NCBI GenBank assembly: GCA_003254885.1
Contig: QANT01002351.1
Location: 1 to 21,425, forward strand
Source: Purshia tridentata
Lineage: Eukaryota > Streptophyta > Magnoliopsida > Rosales > Rosaceae
Length of the DNA: 21,425 nucleotides
Direction of reading: 5' to 3'
The position numbers and the translations under genes were made by a program. Below the pieces are notes generated by a model. That model had not been told where the DNA came from and searched no databases. It saw only the letters and a program-made list of their open reading frames with translations. Within the stretch, counting starts at the first letter, position 1; every line of letters begins with the position of its first letter. Of this stretch, positions 1 to 9,659 are shown one piece after another.

Positions 1-84
1 ACATCCATTTACTTGGGCTAAAACAATGTAATCCAAGGTTAAGTACTTAGCCCATTCTAAAGCCCATAACTAAATTTATTTTAT

Positions 85-102
85 TATATATATATATATA
101 TA
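85..102. repeat. (TA)n microsatellite
   Basis: Uninterrupted TA dinucleotide run of about nine units. It is a simple sequence repeat in non-coding DNA and is likely to vary in length between individuals. Confidence 0.9.
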
Positions 103-131
103 TTTTTGGGATATTACATGGTCCAATCTCC

Positions 132-147
132 CTCTCTCTCTCTCTCT
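132..147. repeat. (CT)n microsatellite
   Basis: Uninterrupted CT run of about eight units, about 30 bp after the TA run. No gene starts nearby, so a role as a 5' leader is not supported. Confidence 0.9.
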
Positions 148-2329
148 AGCCCAAAAAAAATAGTAGAGCATCATTTGAAGTGCTTGCAGTTAGCAAAGGG
201 CGATTATTCTAAGATCCTATCGATTCCAAAAGATGTCTAGTCACATGGAAGCACAAAAACAAACATATTGGATAAGTGGATAAGTTAAAGCAATTTTGTT
301 ACATTTTTAGTTTATTGTACCATAATAGAATTGCACCTATATATTGTCTACTCAGTACAAATATGGATTCATTACATTCGAGATTGATTTGCTGAGAGCT
401 TGAAGTTGGTATCATTTCAAAACGGGTATGAAAGTGTGAACTAAAAAACTTTCTTGGATTAAAAATATTGAAATTATGAACTACTGTGAATTGAAATTGC
501 AAAATGAAACAGTGAACTGAAACTGAGACTTTTTTAGTTTGTTAATTGCGTCAGACAATTGAAACTGAAACTTTATAAGAGTATTCGTCATAACTAAACT
601 ACAAATAAAACTGAAAATTGCAAGTAAAAACTCAAATGGTTAGGTTGTGGGTGGGTTGGGCTTGAGTTAATTTTAGAAAGGACATGTTTGGAATTTATTA
701 TATTTGGCATGTGGTTCTTATCGTTATTGTTATGGTTGGATCTTGAGCCTTTTAAAATATTACCTAAAAATTAAATTTGTGAGCTTGACTCTTTGGTTAA
801 CTTTTGAAATTGTGAGTACCTTAAAGTCAATGTACTCAAAATTAAAGGTGAGGTATAAGTAAGTTATTAGGTTTAGGTGGTTTTGATTAAATTAAAAATT
901 TGTCAATACCTTAAAGTTAAATCACTCAAAAAAATAATATAAAATTCCAGTATCAATGTAAAGTTTCTATGAAACTCAAACTTTGACTTAGGACTTCCTC
1001 TAGCCAGTAGAAGCAACATAACAAGTAATTAATGTAGGCTGCAGGTAGCACCTACATGCCAATAAATAAAAAGTCATAATCTTCTCCGGCTTTCGACAAC
1101 TCACACAACACATAAGTTATACTGCATGTTTAACAACACTTTCCTTTGCAAATTGGAAAAACCATGTTCAATTCAAGTTTGAATGCATGTTCTATCTTTT
1201 ATTGAGATGATATTCATAGCTCTTAAAGATAATTTTGAAAATAAAACTCATTTTAAGAATTTTTTCTTAAAGTTGTTGATTTTTCCTTGATAACTTTTAG
1301 TCAAACTTAGGTTCTTATTGTGATACAATAAGAATAGTAGGAAAGTAAGGACTAGTGGGAGCGAAGCTTTTTCTTTAGAAAAGTACTTTGTTTATTAAGT
1401 TCCTTTAAATTCTAAATAAATCTACCCTCAATTCATTTTTCATTGAATTCAGCTTAATATTTCTATTTTGAAATTAAATAAACTAGAGCTTTTTTGATTA
1501 TCGATTGGAAAGTGATTGAATTTTATGTACTTCTGTTATATTTTGTATATATATCTAGTATATATAAAGTTCAATTTCAGGTTGTGTATGCTTATTTACA
1601 AAAGCTATATTAGTTGGAATTTTCAAACAGCATGTGACAAACATGTGAGTTCTTGAAAGTATAGATGTTTCAATTCAGAGGGAGCTTTAGAAATAGTGGG
1701 AGCTTCAATTTTGTCAGTACTATTGATTTTCTGCATTTTAGTTGTAAAGGCAGACAATAAGTGCCATAAATCCAATTTCAATTAATTGATTTTTTACAGT
1801 TATATTAAAGTTGAACTTGACTTATCATGATTTCAGTTTCTCAGCTCAATTCTAATATATATGGTTTTTTAGTTTAAATTTACAGTGTATATATACATAT
1901 ATTCTGGTATTCACATGCGTACCTATATAGATTGTGACATTATCATTCAAATAATGCAGAAAGTAATTAAGGCATAATGTCTGTGCATGTGTATAGAGAT
2001 CTTGCTAATAAGATTCAGTGATTTTGTATATGTAGAAGACAAAATCATTAAGAGGGACCAAGTTTACAAGTCTAATATTGTAAACCAATTTTTCATTTTT
2101 ATGCCTTGTAAATGACTTATGTGGGATATAGTATTGGCACTGACTATGAGTGGATTAAGCAGTTTAATGACTTAATTGTTTCTCATAATCTGGTGTTCAA
2201 TATAGTATCTTGACAAAGTTGATCTAAGTTTTGTTTGATTAACAAATTCAGCGCAACCTTAGTTTACTTGTAATGCATGTTGAATGTATGTTTGTTGATT
2301 CAAGAACAATGTCAATCCAAGTGGGAGAA

Positions 2330-2730
2330 TGTGAGAAATAAATGGACTTAGTCATCATCTCTATTCAGATTCAGTCACTCATTATATTTTTTATGGTACA
2401 AGTAATAAGATGGTTAATAGAACACAATTATGTTAGTTCACTTACTGACAGATTAGCAATTTGTATTGAACTAGGATAACTTAGATATGTAGCTGCCTTA
2501 TGCTCTAAGCAAGGCCAATGGTTAAGTAAGTCTTTATAAATTCCTATTAGGATTGAATTAGAGGTACCTTTATGGGTGGAATCTCTAATTCAACTAACTC
2601 TATATAAGCACAGGTCCCTGATCGCACAACTAACCTTTGAGCCAATTATCTCTGCCCCTTAGAGTGAGTGGTTTATTCAGTGTTGTGCTGATTGGAAGAC
2701 TTGAGCCTCTTGACTAGAAGTTTTCGACCT
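2330..2730 (+). mobile_element. candidate Copia-type LTR (solo or remnant)
   Basis: A purine-rich string (ccaagtgggaga, 2317-2328) resembling a polypurine tract is followed by TG at 2330. A TATA box (tatataag) lies at 2601-2608, two thirds of the way along. About 400 bp in, at 2731-2738, comes 'tggtatca', the start of the initiator-methionine tRNA primer-binding site typical of plant Copia elements, which continues 'gagc' in intact elements but diverges here. Length, TATA position and flanking signals fit an LTR on the plus strand. The 3' end lacks a clear CA, no second copy is seen in the window, and no gag or pol frame is adjacent. It is a remnant at best. Confidence 0.45.
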
Positions 2731-2761
2731 TGGTATCATGTCTTCATCAGGTTAGTATCTC

Positions 2762-3358
2762 TTAAGGTCTATTAAAATGTTTAAAAATGATATTAAGGTG
2801 TACTTGTGTCTTTATGTTGTGTGTGCCTTCAGTTGTGTATTTAGATCTTATAGTGGAGTCTAAAATGTGAGAAGGCGAAAAAAAGGGCATTCCACACCAA
2901 CTTAGCTCGACCACACTCTCTAGGTGACTACAAGACTCTAGCTGAGAACCACAATGATGACATGCAGGATTAACACAAAGACCCTTTCTCCATCTTGTCT
3001 CATTGACCAAAAGTCTATTTAAGTATAAATGCCACAAAAAAGTCTTAATACAAGGATGAACCTTGATTCCAAAAAAGGCCCATGGCCACTCCTCAAAATT
3101 GTCTTCATCAACAATAATTTTATAGGCAAATCTAACAAAGAAGCAAGCATTAGAAGCAAGACCCCAAGTCCAACCATCCTCAATAGGTCCCTCAAGAGTC
3201 ACTAGGATAGATGCAATCACATGAACTAAATCCTCATGAAGAACCCACCTCGAAAGAGGAAAATGGGGATTTTTGGATAATGAGAGGAAATCACAAATTG
3301 CATTAATTTTTTTTAGTAAAGAGGAGGTGGGCCCATGTGTCATTTTGTGTATACCCAT
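2762..3358 (-). pseudogene. LINE (non-LTR retrotransposon) fragment, zf-RVT region
   Basis: A minus-strand frame of 198 codons reads through part of a non-LTR retrotransposon ORF2. Around residues 61-145 it follows the reverse-transcriptase zinc-binding (zf-RVT) pattern: a D-x-W-x-W start, an 'AYK' segment near residue 78, 'WPW' at 91-93, 'IKTFLWHL' near 104-111, 'NRLL' at 114-117, then the zinc cluster with C128, C133, C136 and H145. The Cys normally four residues after the His is absent, and sequence beyond it no longer fits. No reverse-transcriptase or endonuclease domain precedes it on either side. It is a decayed 3' piece of a LINE. The initiating ATG is fortuitous, and I do not propose a cellular protein. 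Confidence 0.7.
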
Positions 3359-3754
3359 AATATCCCTACTAGTTTACGCCATGTCAACAACAAAAGCCAT
3401 GTCAGCATTGTCCACCATGGCGCTTAACACTCTTTTGAACAGAAATTTTAACAAAAGTGCTAATTTGTATGTTTTTATTAGTTTTTGTATGTATTTGACA
3501 TATTTTTTCATTAGAAATATGAGTGCACTTTGTAATTGAGCTTTAATTTTATTGTTGGGCTTTAGGCTCAGACCAGAATTGGGCCAAGGTTAGGTATGGG
3601 TTAGGAGGGGCTCAAAAACATGAAGCCTAGATGCTACTTTTTGTAAAAACAAACCAGCCAATAATATCAAGTCAAATTGGCTAAGGATCCAAAAAGTAGA
3701 CCTAGCCCATCAAATTGGGGTGATTTTTACAAGCCTACTATTACTATTTAGAGC
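3359..3754. other. intergenic, no gene seen
   Basis: AT-rich sequence between the LINE fragment and a foldback element. Short frames cross it but none has recognisable protein features. It probably contains more decayed transposon sequence. Confidence 0.5.
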
Positions 3755-4447
3755 AAATGACTACAATGGTCCTAGAACTTTATCCTTAGTATGACTTTGG
3801 TTCACAAACTTGTTTTTTAAATTTTGTAGTCTGCAAATTTTCACTTATATATCACTTAAGTCCATTTCTTCAATTTCATCTACTTTTTTTCTTTCAATTG
3901 CTTGAAAGGTTTAAATGGTAATCCACTGCCCCTGATTTTTCCAAAGTGATATATGTTATTAAATTGAGAAAAAATATAGATGAAATTGACGGAATGGACT
4001 AAAGTGATACACATGTGAAAGGTCATAAGCCATAGAATTCAAAAAAAAAGTTCATAATACACATGTGAAAGGTCATAAGCCATAGAATTCAAAAAAAAAG
4101 TTCATAAACTGAAATGATACTCAGAGGTAAAGTTCGAGAAAGTCTGCAAATTTTCACTTATATATCACTTAAGTCTATTTCTTCAATTTCATCTACTTTT
4201 TTTCTTTCAATTATAGTCACATGTCAAGCATGTGAGCCATTTTTGAAAGGTTTAAATGGTAATCCACTGCCCCTGATTTTTTCAAAGTGATATATGTTAT
4301 AAAAATTGAGAAAAAATATAGATGAAATTAACGGAATGGACTAAAGTGATACACATGTGAAAGGTCATAAGCCATAGAATTCAAAAAAAAAGTTCATAAA
4401 CTAAAATGATACTCAGAGGTAAAGTTCGAGAACCATTGCTACCATTT
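3755..4447. mobile_element. foldback/MITE-like element with long inverted ends
   Basis: The first roughly 60 bp, from 'aaatgactacaatgg' at 3755, is the inverted counterpart of the last roughly 60 bp, ending '...aaccattgctaccattt' at 4447, with scattered mismatches. Inversion continues inside: 'agtccatttcttcaatttc' near 3859 pairs with 'gatgaaattgacgg...' near 3979. The interior has also been duplicated head to tail: a unit beginning 'tctgcaaattttcac' occurs at 3830 and again at 4143. No coding capacity. Long degenerate inverted arms without a transposase suggest a non-autonomous Mutator-like or foldback element. I could not define a target-site duplication. Confidence 0.6.
4008..4107. repeat. 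50-bp tandem duplication, two copies
   Basis: Two head-to-tail copies of a 50-bp unit (4008-4057 and 4058-4107) beginning 'tacacatgtgaaagg' and containing an A9 run. They are identical as far as I can compare by eye. They lie in the first internal repeat of the foldback element; the second internal repeat (near 4348) has a single copy. Confidence 0.85.
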
Positions 4448-4448
4448 A

Positions 4449-4947
4449 CTAGGGGTGCAACTCAGGCCGGGTCAACCTGAACTCGGCCCAAGTAGGAGCG
4501 GGACCTAGCCTAGGTAGGAGCATTTGAAAAATTCAAAACCCGCCCAAGTTCGAACCCGACATCAACTCGAAATTTCTGGATTGGGTGTAGGTAAAGTTCC
4601 TGCCCGTCCAAGGCCCAACCCGAGCTCAAATTCCAACTTGAAATCTAACTAAAATATATTATATATTAGCATATTACTTACTTTACATTAGTATTATGAA
4701 AATATAAACCATTAATTGTATAAGAGTTAAATAACGTAGATTATAATATTATCTTTTTAATTTATGGCTTCTAGTTTATATTTTTTATTATATTAAGTTT
4801 AATCATATATGTTTGTATGTGGTTTTAATATAGTTTTATGTCTTGATATGTATGGTTGTATTTTATTTGAAGGGTTTAACATTGGCTCTTTCTCATTTCA
4901 TGTTGAAGACTTGGAGAGATTGTTGGATAGTTGCATTGCACCCCAAC
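4449..4947. mobile_element. possible non-autonomous hAT-like element
   Basis: The left side starts '(t)aggggtgcaa' at 4451 and continues with the 'ccgggtcaacc...cggccc' type of GC-rich text often found at plant hAT ends. The inverted string 'ttgcacccc' is at 4936-4944, giving 9-bp inverted ends about 490 bp apart. The flanking octamers (accattta and accataag) agree in only five of eight bases, so the target duplication is weak. The interior is AT-rich and non-coding. The call rests mainly on the left terminus. Confidence 0.35.
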
Positions 4948-5130
4948 CATAAGTAAAAAGTTCGCAGGAGAAGGCTAGAAGTCAATCAATATGGCTATTA
5001 GCATTTAAGGAAGCCACGTCATTAAACACACTGTTGACTGGCTGCATCGCGTCGCAGCAGAAGACTGCCCATCCATAAGAGGAACAAAGTTCCATCTTCC
5101 TCTCAACACTCTCAACTGAACCAAAACTAG

Positions 5131-5743
5131 TGCAAAAGAGCCGGCCCTGAAGGAGTGCACGGAGTGCGATGGCCTAGGGCCTACCTTCAAGGGGGCCCAC
5201 AAAATTTATATTATATATATTAATATATATTTAAAAATAAATATGCTGTAAAAAAAAAAACATTTATATTTCTGGCCTTATTGTCTTTTTTGAGACCTAA
5301 TAGAGCTCCCAAAAAAAAAAAGTTTAGTAATAAAAAAAAGAGACGTAAAAGGTTAAAGAGTAAACGCTTAGTTTAGTTGGTTTTTAGGAAGTGAAATTAG
5401 GGATATGACTAGAAACTGTTGGCATGGATGGAGAAGTTGAACTTGGAAAGCCCATTGTTTGTTTATGTAGAACATTCTTTAGTTTTTAAACGTTCCCGTG
5501 GCTGTAAAATTTTGATTAGGTTGAAAATCTCTTCTTATTTCCATTAGAAGAAAACAACAAACAATTTTGATTAACTGTTGTTGATTCTAAATTTTGGATT
5601 GTTTTGTTAATGAAATATTGATTCCAAATTCTCAATTATGAATTTTGTTTTGCAAAAATTTTTTTTGGTCTAATTAAATTTAGCGGCCCAATTTCGATTT
5701 TTGTCCCTAGGCCTTCCAAAAATCAGGATCGGCCCTTTGCAAA
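5131..5743. mobile_element. non-autonomous hAT-like element with TGCAAA flanks
   Basis: The element proper is 5137-5737 (about 600 bp). The left end 'agagccggccctga' matches the inverse of the right end 'tcaggatcggccctt' with few mismatches, and further GGGCC-rich text follows on both sides. It is flanked by TGCAAA at 5131-5136 and 5738-5743, consistent with most of an 8-bp hAT target duplication. The interior is AT-rich with poly-A runs and has no coding capacity. The insertion is about 340 bp upstream of the FRS start codon and so may split that gene's upstream region. Confidence 0.6.
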
Positions 5744-6076
5744 GTTCTGGACTTTCTTGGAAGTTTTATGTCACATTACCACCAAACATGACAAACCTAC
5801 CATGAAGTTGAAATTGAACTGCGTAGTTATGGTCCGTTGAAGCTCGCCTGCAAGTCTGAAACTGCAAATTTCCACACCTTGTTGCTTTTCCTGATCTCTC
5901 TCTATGGTCAGTTCTCTTTCTCTGTTGATCTCTGCCACTACCCACTGGTTTTTAATTTTAGTATTCTGCAACCATAAACCCCACCATATCAATATGGACG
6001 TGTCAATGCACTATAAATTCTTGAAATTATTGGGGAAGTTAGAGACTTTATAATCATCACCTTCATATAATCAGTC
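5744..6076 (+). other. upstream region of the FRS pseudogene
   Basis: Non-coding sequence between the hAT-like insertion and the FRS start codon. It probably contains the former 5' leader: a pyrimidine-rich stretch with TCTCTC repeats lies near 5893-5935. No TATA box position can be fixed with confidence. Confidence 0.4.
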
Positions 6077-6670
6077 ATGGACTTTGAGCCTCTCAACATT
6101 GAAGATGAAGTGGTGGAATTTGACATGGGTGGTTCTGGCGAAGATGACGCCAATGCCGTCGACTTACAACATCCAGATATTTTTAATGATGATTTAGTCC
6201 AACCCTCTGATTCTTCTAGGTCCCGTGATGATTTCTCTAAAGGGGACCCCAATCTTGAGCCTTATGAGGGCATGGAATTCGATTCTGAACAGGCCTCCCG
6301 CATTTTCTATAATTCTTATGCACGGCGAGTTGGTTTCAGCACCCAGGTTAGCGTGTACCAGTGCCCACGTCGTGATGGCTCCATTATATGCAGCCAAATT
6401 GTGTGTTCCCATGAAGGCTTTCGTCGTGATGGAGGTGAAGGTAGGTCCAAGCGGCAGCGTACAATCACTATAGTTGGTTGTAAAGCACAGATGACCGTGA
6501 AGAAACAGAGTTCAGGAAGATGGGCAGTTTCAAAACTGGGTAAGGAACATAATCATGAGCTTGTGCCGCTAGATAAGGTGCATTGTCTCCGTTCACATAG
6601 GCATGTCTCTGGTCCTGCTCGAAGCCTGATCAATACCCTTCAAGCGGCTGGGATGGGTCCTAGTGGGTAA
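6077..6670 (+). CDS. residual open frame: FAR1 DNA-binding domain only (197 aa)
   Basis: This is the first uninterrupted frame of the broken FRS locus. It starts at the expected FRS ATG (MDFEPLNIEDE...), covers the acidic N-terminus and the whole FAR1-type zinc domain, and ends at TAA 6668-6670 because of the one-base deletion. The zinc-ligand pattern appears complete: Cys in QIVCSHEGFR, Cys in GCKAQM, and the two His of HNHEL. Plants are known to have short FRS-related factors consisting of the DNA-binding domain alone, which can compete with full-length FHY3/FAR1 proteins. By analogy, this frame could yield such a product if transcribed and if its mRNA escapes nonsense-mediated decay. That is inference; the simpler reading is a dead gene. 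Confidence 0.4.
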   Translation: MDFEPLNIEDEVVEFDMGGSGEDDANAVDLQHPDIFNDDLVQPSDSSRSRDDFSKGDPNLEPYEGMEFDSEQASRIFYNSYARRVGFSTQVSVYQCPRRDGSIICSQIVCSHEGFRRDGGEGRSKRQRTITIVGCKAQMTVKKQSSGRWAVSKLGKEHNHELVPLDKVHCLRSHRHVSGPARSLINTLQAAGMGPSG

Positions 6671-8437
6671 TGTCTATGCTGATCAAGGAATCGGGTGGAA
6701 TTAATAATGTTGGTTTTACAAAAGTCGATTGCCAGAATTATATGAGTGGTAGCAGGCAGAGAACTCTAGGGAGTGGGGGTCAGCTCGTTTTTGACTATTT
6801 GAAGAGAATGCAGGTTGAGGATCCTGGTTTCTTTTGTGCCGTCCAGGGTGATTTTGAGAATCCAACAGGAAACATTTTCTAGGTGGATGCAAATTCAAGA
6901 ATGAATTATAACTACTTTGGAGACACTGTTACATTTGACACAACATATAGAACAAACCGATACAGGGTCCCATTTGCCCCATTTACTGGGTGGAACCATC
7001 ACGGACAACCTGTTTTATTTGGATGTGCATTACTCCTTAATGAGTCAAGAGTCCTTGTTTGTTTGGCTATTCCGGACTTGGCTAGCTGCAATGTCTAGCC
7101 GTCATCCCGTCTCAATTACAACAGACCAGGATAGAATCATTCGGGCTGCCGTTATTCAAGTATTACCTGGAACCCGCCACCGATTCTGTAAATGGAACGT
7201 GTTCAGGGAGGCTCAGGAGAAGTTGTCCGACCTATATCACTCACACCCCACTTTTGAAGCTTAGTTCCAAAGGTGCATCAATGTGACAGAGACAATTGAT
7301 GAATTTGAGTCGTGTTGGGAGTCCCTTCTTCAAAGGTATGATCTGGGGGATAATGAATGGCTTCAGTCAATGTACGATGCTCGGCACCAATGGGTGCCAG
7401 TTTTTCTTCGGAATACATTTTTTGGGAAGATGTCCGCAGCCCAAGGAAGTGATAATATAAACTCTTACTTTGATGGCTATATGCATGCATCAACTAATAT
7501 TCAGGTGCTGATAAAGCAATGTGAAAAAGCAATCGCCATTCGCCATAAAAAGGAAGTGAAGGCAGATTATGATACAATGAACATCTCTCAGGTTCTAAGG
7601 ACACCATCTCCAATGGAAAACCAAGCTGCAAAACTTTATACAAGGATAATATTCATGAAATTCCAGGAGGAATTGGTTGAGACACTTGCTTATCCTGCAA
7701 CTACGGTTGATGATACAGGATCAGAAACCATGTATCGGGTTGCAAAATTTGGGGAAGACCACAAAGCACACCTTGTTAGGTTCAATGTTTTTGAGAAGAA
7801 AGCTTGCTGTAGCTGCCAAACGTTTGAGTTTTCTGGTATTATTTGTAGGCACATATTAGCAGTCTTCAGAGTAACCAATGTTCTTACACTTCCATCACAC
7901 TACATATTGAAACGTTGGACCAAAAATTGCCAAAAGTGGAGTTTTATGGGATGAACATACTCTTGGATTGTCAAATGATTCTCAAGATTCCTCTACTGCT
8001 CGGTATGACAACCTACTTAGGGAAGCCATCAAATATGTAGAAGAGGGGGCCAAATCTTTGCATGTTTATAATGTGGCAATGGATGCCCTTCATGAGGCTG
8101 CAAACATGGTTGCTGCTGCAAAGAAGCTTGGTCCTGGGGTGGTACAAAATAGTCCGATTAATTGTAGCCAGCAGCTTCAGTCTTGTACTGTGGTAAGTTC
8201 TTTACACAGAGGAGGCTTCTCTTTGCTTGGCCTCTGCATTGTAACATTTTGTTGTATGTTTCCAAAACATAATTGTGTGCTCAGTGCTCCGTGTATCATC
8301 TTAGATATGCCTCCCCTTTTTTCACTCTCATTTGCAAATTTATGCAGGTATTTTGTCCATTAACTATGTGTCTAAAAGTCTGAACAGATGTTGTAGACAT
8401 CAAATTGGGTTTTAATTCATATTAAATGAAAATGGTC

Positions 8438-8751
8438 TAGTAATTAAATGAAAATGGTCTACAGATTTTCAGCTTCTAAACCTTAGATTCTGTCATTCGT
8501 TTTTGTTTAAATTTTGGAATAATATACCTTATCCATTGGTTAGTGATTTTAAATAAAATATTGAGAGGAAGTGGGGAAAAATTATGAAAGAACTTAGTAA
8601 TTAAATGAAAATGGTCTACAGATTTTCAGCTTCTAAACCTTAGATTCTGTAATTCGTTTTTGTTTAAATTTTGGAATAATATACCTTATCCATTGGTTGG
8701 TGATTTTAAATAAAATATTGAGAGGAAGTGGGGAAAAATTATGAAAGGACT
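8438..8751. repeat. 157-bp tandem duplication inside FRS intron
   Basis: Two head-to-tail copies, 8438-8594 and 8595-8751, beginning 'tagtaattaaatgaaaatgg'. I see only a few differences (for example gtcattcg/gtaattcg, ggttag/ggttgg, gaaagaac/gaaaggac), so the duplication is fairly recent. A further partial copy of the first roughly 20 bases lies just upstream, near 8420-8440. The unit does not touch either splice site. Confidence 0.92.
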
Positions 8752-9063
8752 TAGAAATTGTCCAAGTATGTATTTAGTTTTGAAAAATCACACAATTTCA
8801 GAATTCTTTTTTCACAGATTTCCATAGTTTTCTGCTCTAGTTTCTTTCATGCATTTTGATCTGTTTGTTGCTTTCTTCTAATTACTGCCCTTATCTTCAA
8901 TTTTGTAGGATCAAGACAAGAGAATTCAGGAATTGGCAGCTGAGTTGGAAAATGCAAGTCAGCAATGTGAAGCATATAGAACAAAGCTATTTTCTGTCAT
9001 GAAGGATATGGAAGAACAGAAGTTAAAGATATCAGTGAATGTTTGGAATGTAAAGCTAAATCT

Positions 9064-9231
9064 AAAAAGTTAGAACCTTGCCACTCGTTTCTTGTAAGCT
9101 ACCTAAAAGCAAGTGGAAGAGGGAATCTACACCGATCCTAATATTATAAAAAGTTAGAACCTTGCCACTCGTTTCTTGTAAACTACCTAAAAGGAAGTGG
9201 AAGAGGGAATCTACACCGATCCTAATATTAG
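9064..9231. repeat. 84-bp tandem duplication spanning the FRS stop codon
   Basis: Two copies, 9064-9147 and 9148-9231, beginning 'aaaaagttagaacc' and ending 'cctaatatta'. They differ at very few positions (gtaagc/gtaaac, aagcaag/aaggaag). The first copy contains the last codons and the stop of the FRS frame, so the duplication extends the 3' untranslated region and adds a second, non-functional stop context. There is no sign of element termini. Confidence 0.93.
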
Positions 9232-9659
9232 GAGATATTAGAATGTTTTTGGTTTCCCCTTAATAGGCCGGTTGTAATGTAAATTATGCAGAGTTGTAGA
9301 GTAGTGTTTATGTAGTTGATGGGGAAGAAATCAAATAACTTATGATGCCTTCCTGTTGTATAAAAAGGTTTGGTTGGTGACATGATGTTCTCTTCTGTAA
9401 CTCTTGAGTGGAACTTGGTTCTTTTTTTGTTTTTGTTGGTTAACATTGAATGGAGCATTATGCAAGATACTTGCTGTTCCATGTCTAGTTTCTCAAAGGA
9501 CAAAAATCTCCAAAGTATTGCTTATTTGGAAATCAGAAATGAAGCATGCATGCCTAACCCACAGAAAAAGGAGGAAAAAAGAAATGAAATAAAATGAAAT
9601 TAAGCAGTGCTGTAAAAGAAATTATTTTGTATAACCGATATAACCAATGAAACTATTAA
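9232..9659. other. FRS 3' flank, no gene seen
   Basis: Non-coding sequence after the broken FRS gene, AT-rich, with TTGTAATG-type strings near 9270 that could belong to a plant polyadenylation region. The short frames that cross it have no recognisable features. Confidence 0.5.

Larger units (their letters stand above)
1..2316. other. AT-rich intergenic DNA, no gene seen
   Basis: No open frame here resembles a protein I know. The stretch is AT-rich and contains a (TA)n run, a (CT)n run and a loosely repeated phrase of the type 'accttaaagt...actcaaaa' near 812-845 and 905-935. The phrase 'tagtgggagc' occurs near 1352 and 1693 and resembles the purine-rich string just before the candidate LTR at 2330. 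This could mean that the right-hand part is decayed retroelement internal sequence, but no reading frame supports that. Confidence 0.5.
6077..9073 (+). pseudogene. FRS5: FAR1-related sequence (FRS5-like), broken by five lesions
   Basis: FRS proteins are nuclear transcription factors derived from Mutator-like transposases, related to the phytochrome A pathway regulators FHY3 and FAR1. Read with frame corrections, the locus gives about 760 codons in family order. The acidic N-terminus is followed by a FAR1 DNA-binding domain (FYNSYARRVGF near 6305, GCKAQM near 6478, HNHEL at 6548-6562). Next come a MULE transposase-like domain ([11 protein letters not shown] near 6914, TTDQD near 7121, RHRFCKW near 7174) and a SWIM zinc finger (CSC...CRH, 7808-7855). 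An 8193-8908 intron (GT-AG, phase 0) precedes a coiled-coil-like C-terminal exon ending at TAG 9071-9073. Lesions: one base lost at 6667/6668, TAG at 6880-6882 replacing a conserved Trp, one base gained near 7047, TAG at 7262-7264, and one base gained near 7927. The order and C-terminus most resemble Arabidopsis FRS5 from memory. The indels could be assembly errors, but the two stops are harder to explain that way. Confidence 0.88.

Noticed and set aside
5005..5202. Minus-strand 65-codon frame
   Set aside because: It crosses the left end of the hAT-like element and has no protein features.
6077..8192. FRS locus as an intact gene with several short introns removing the stops
   Set aside because: The conserved protein sequence runs through each lesion without a gap, and no GT-AG pair around the stops would remove only one to a few bases. 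Stops and frameshifts explain the data better.
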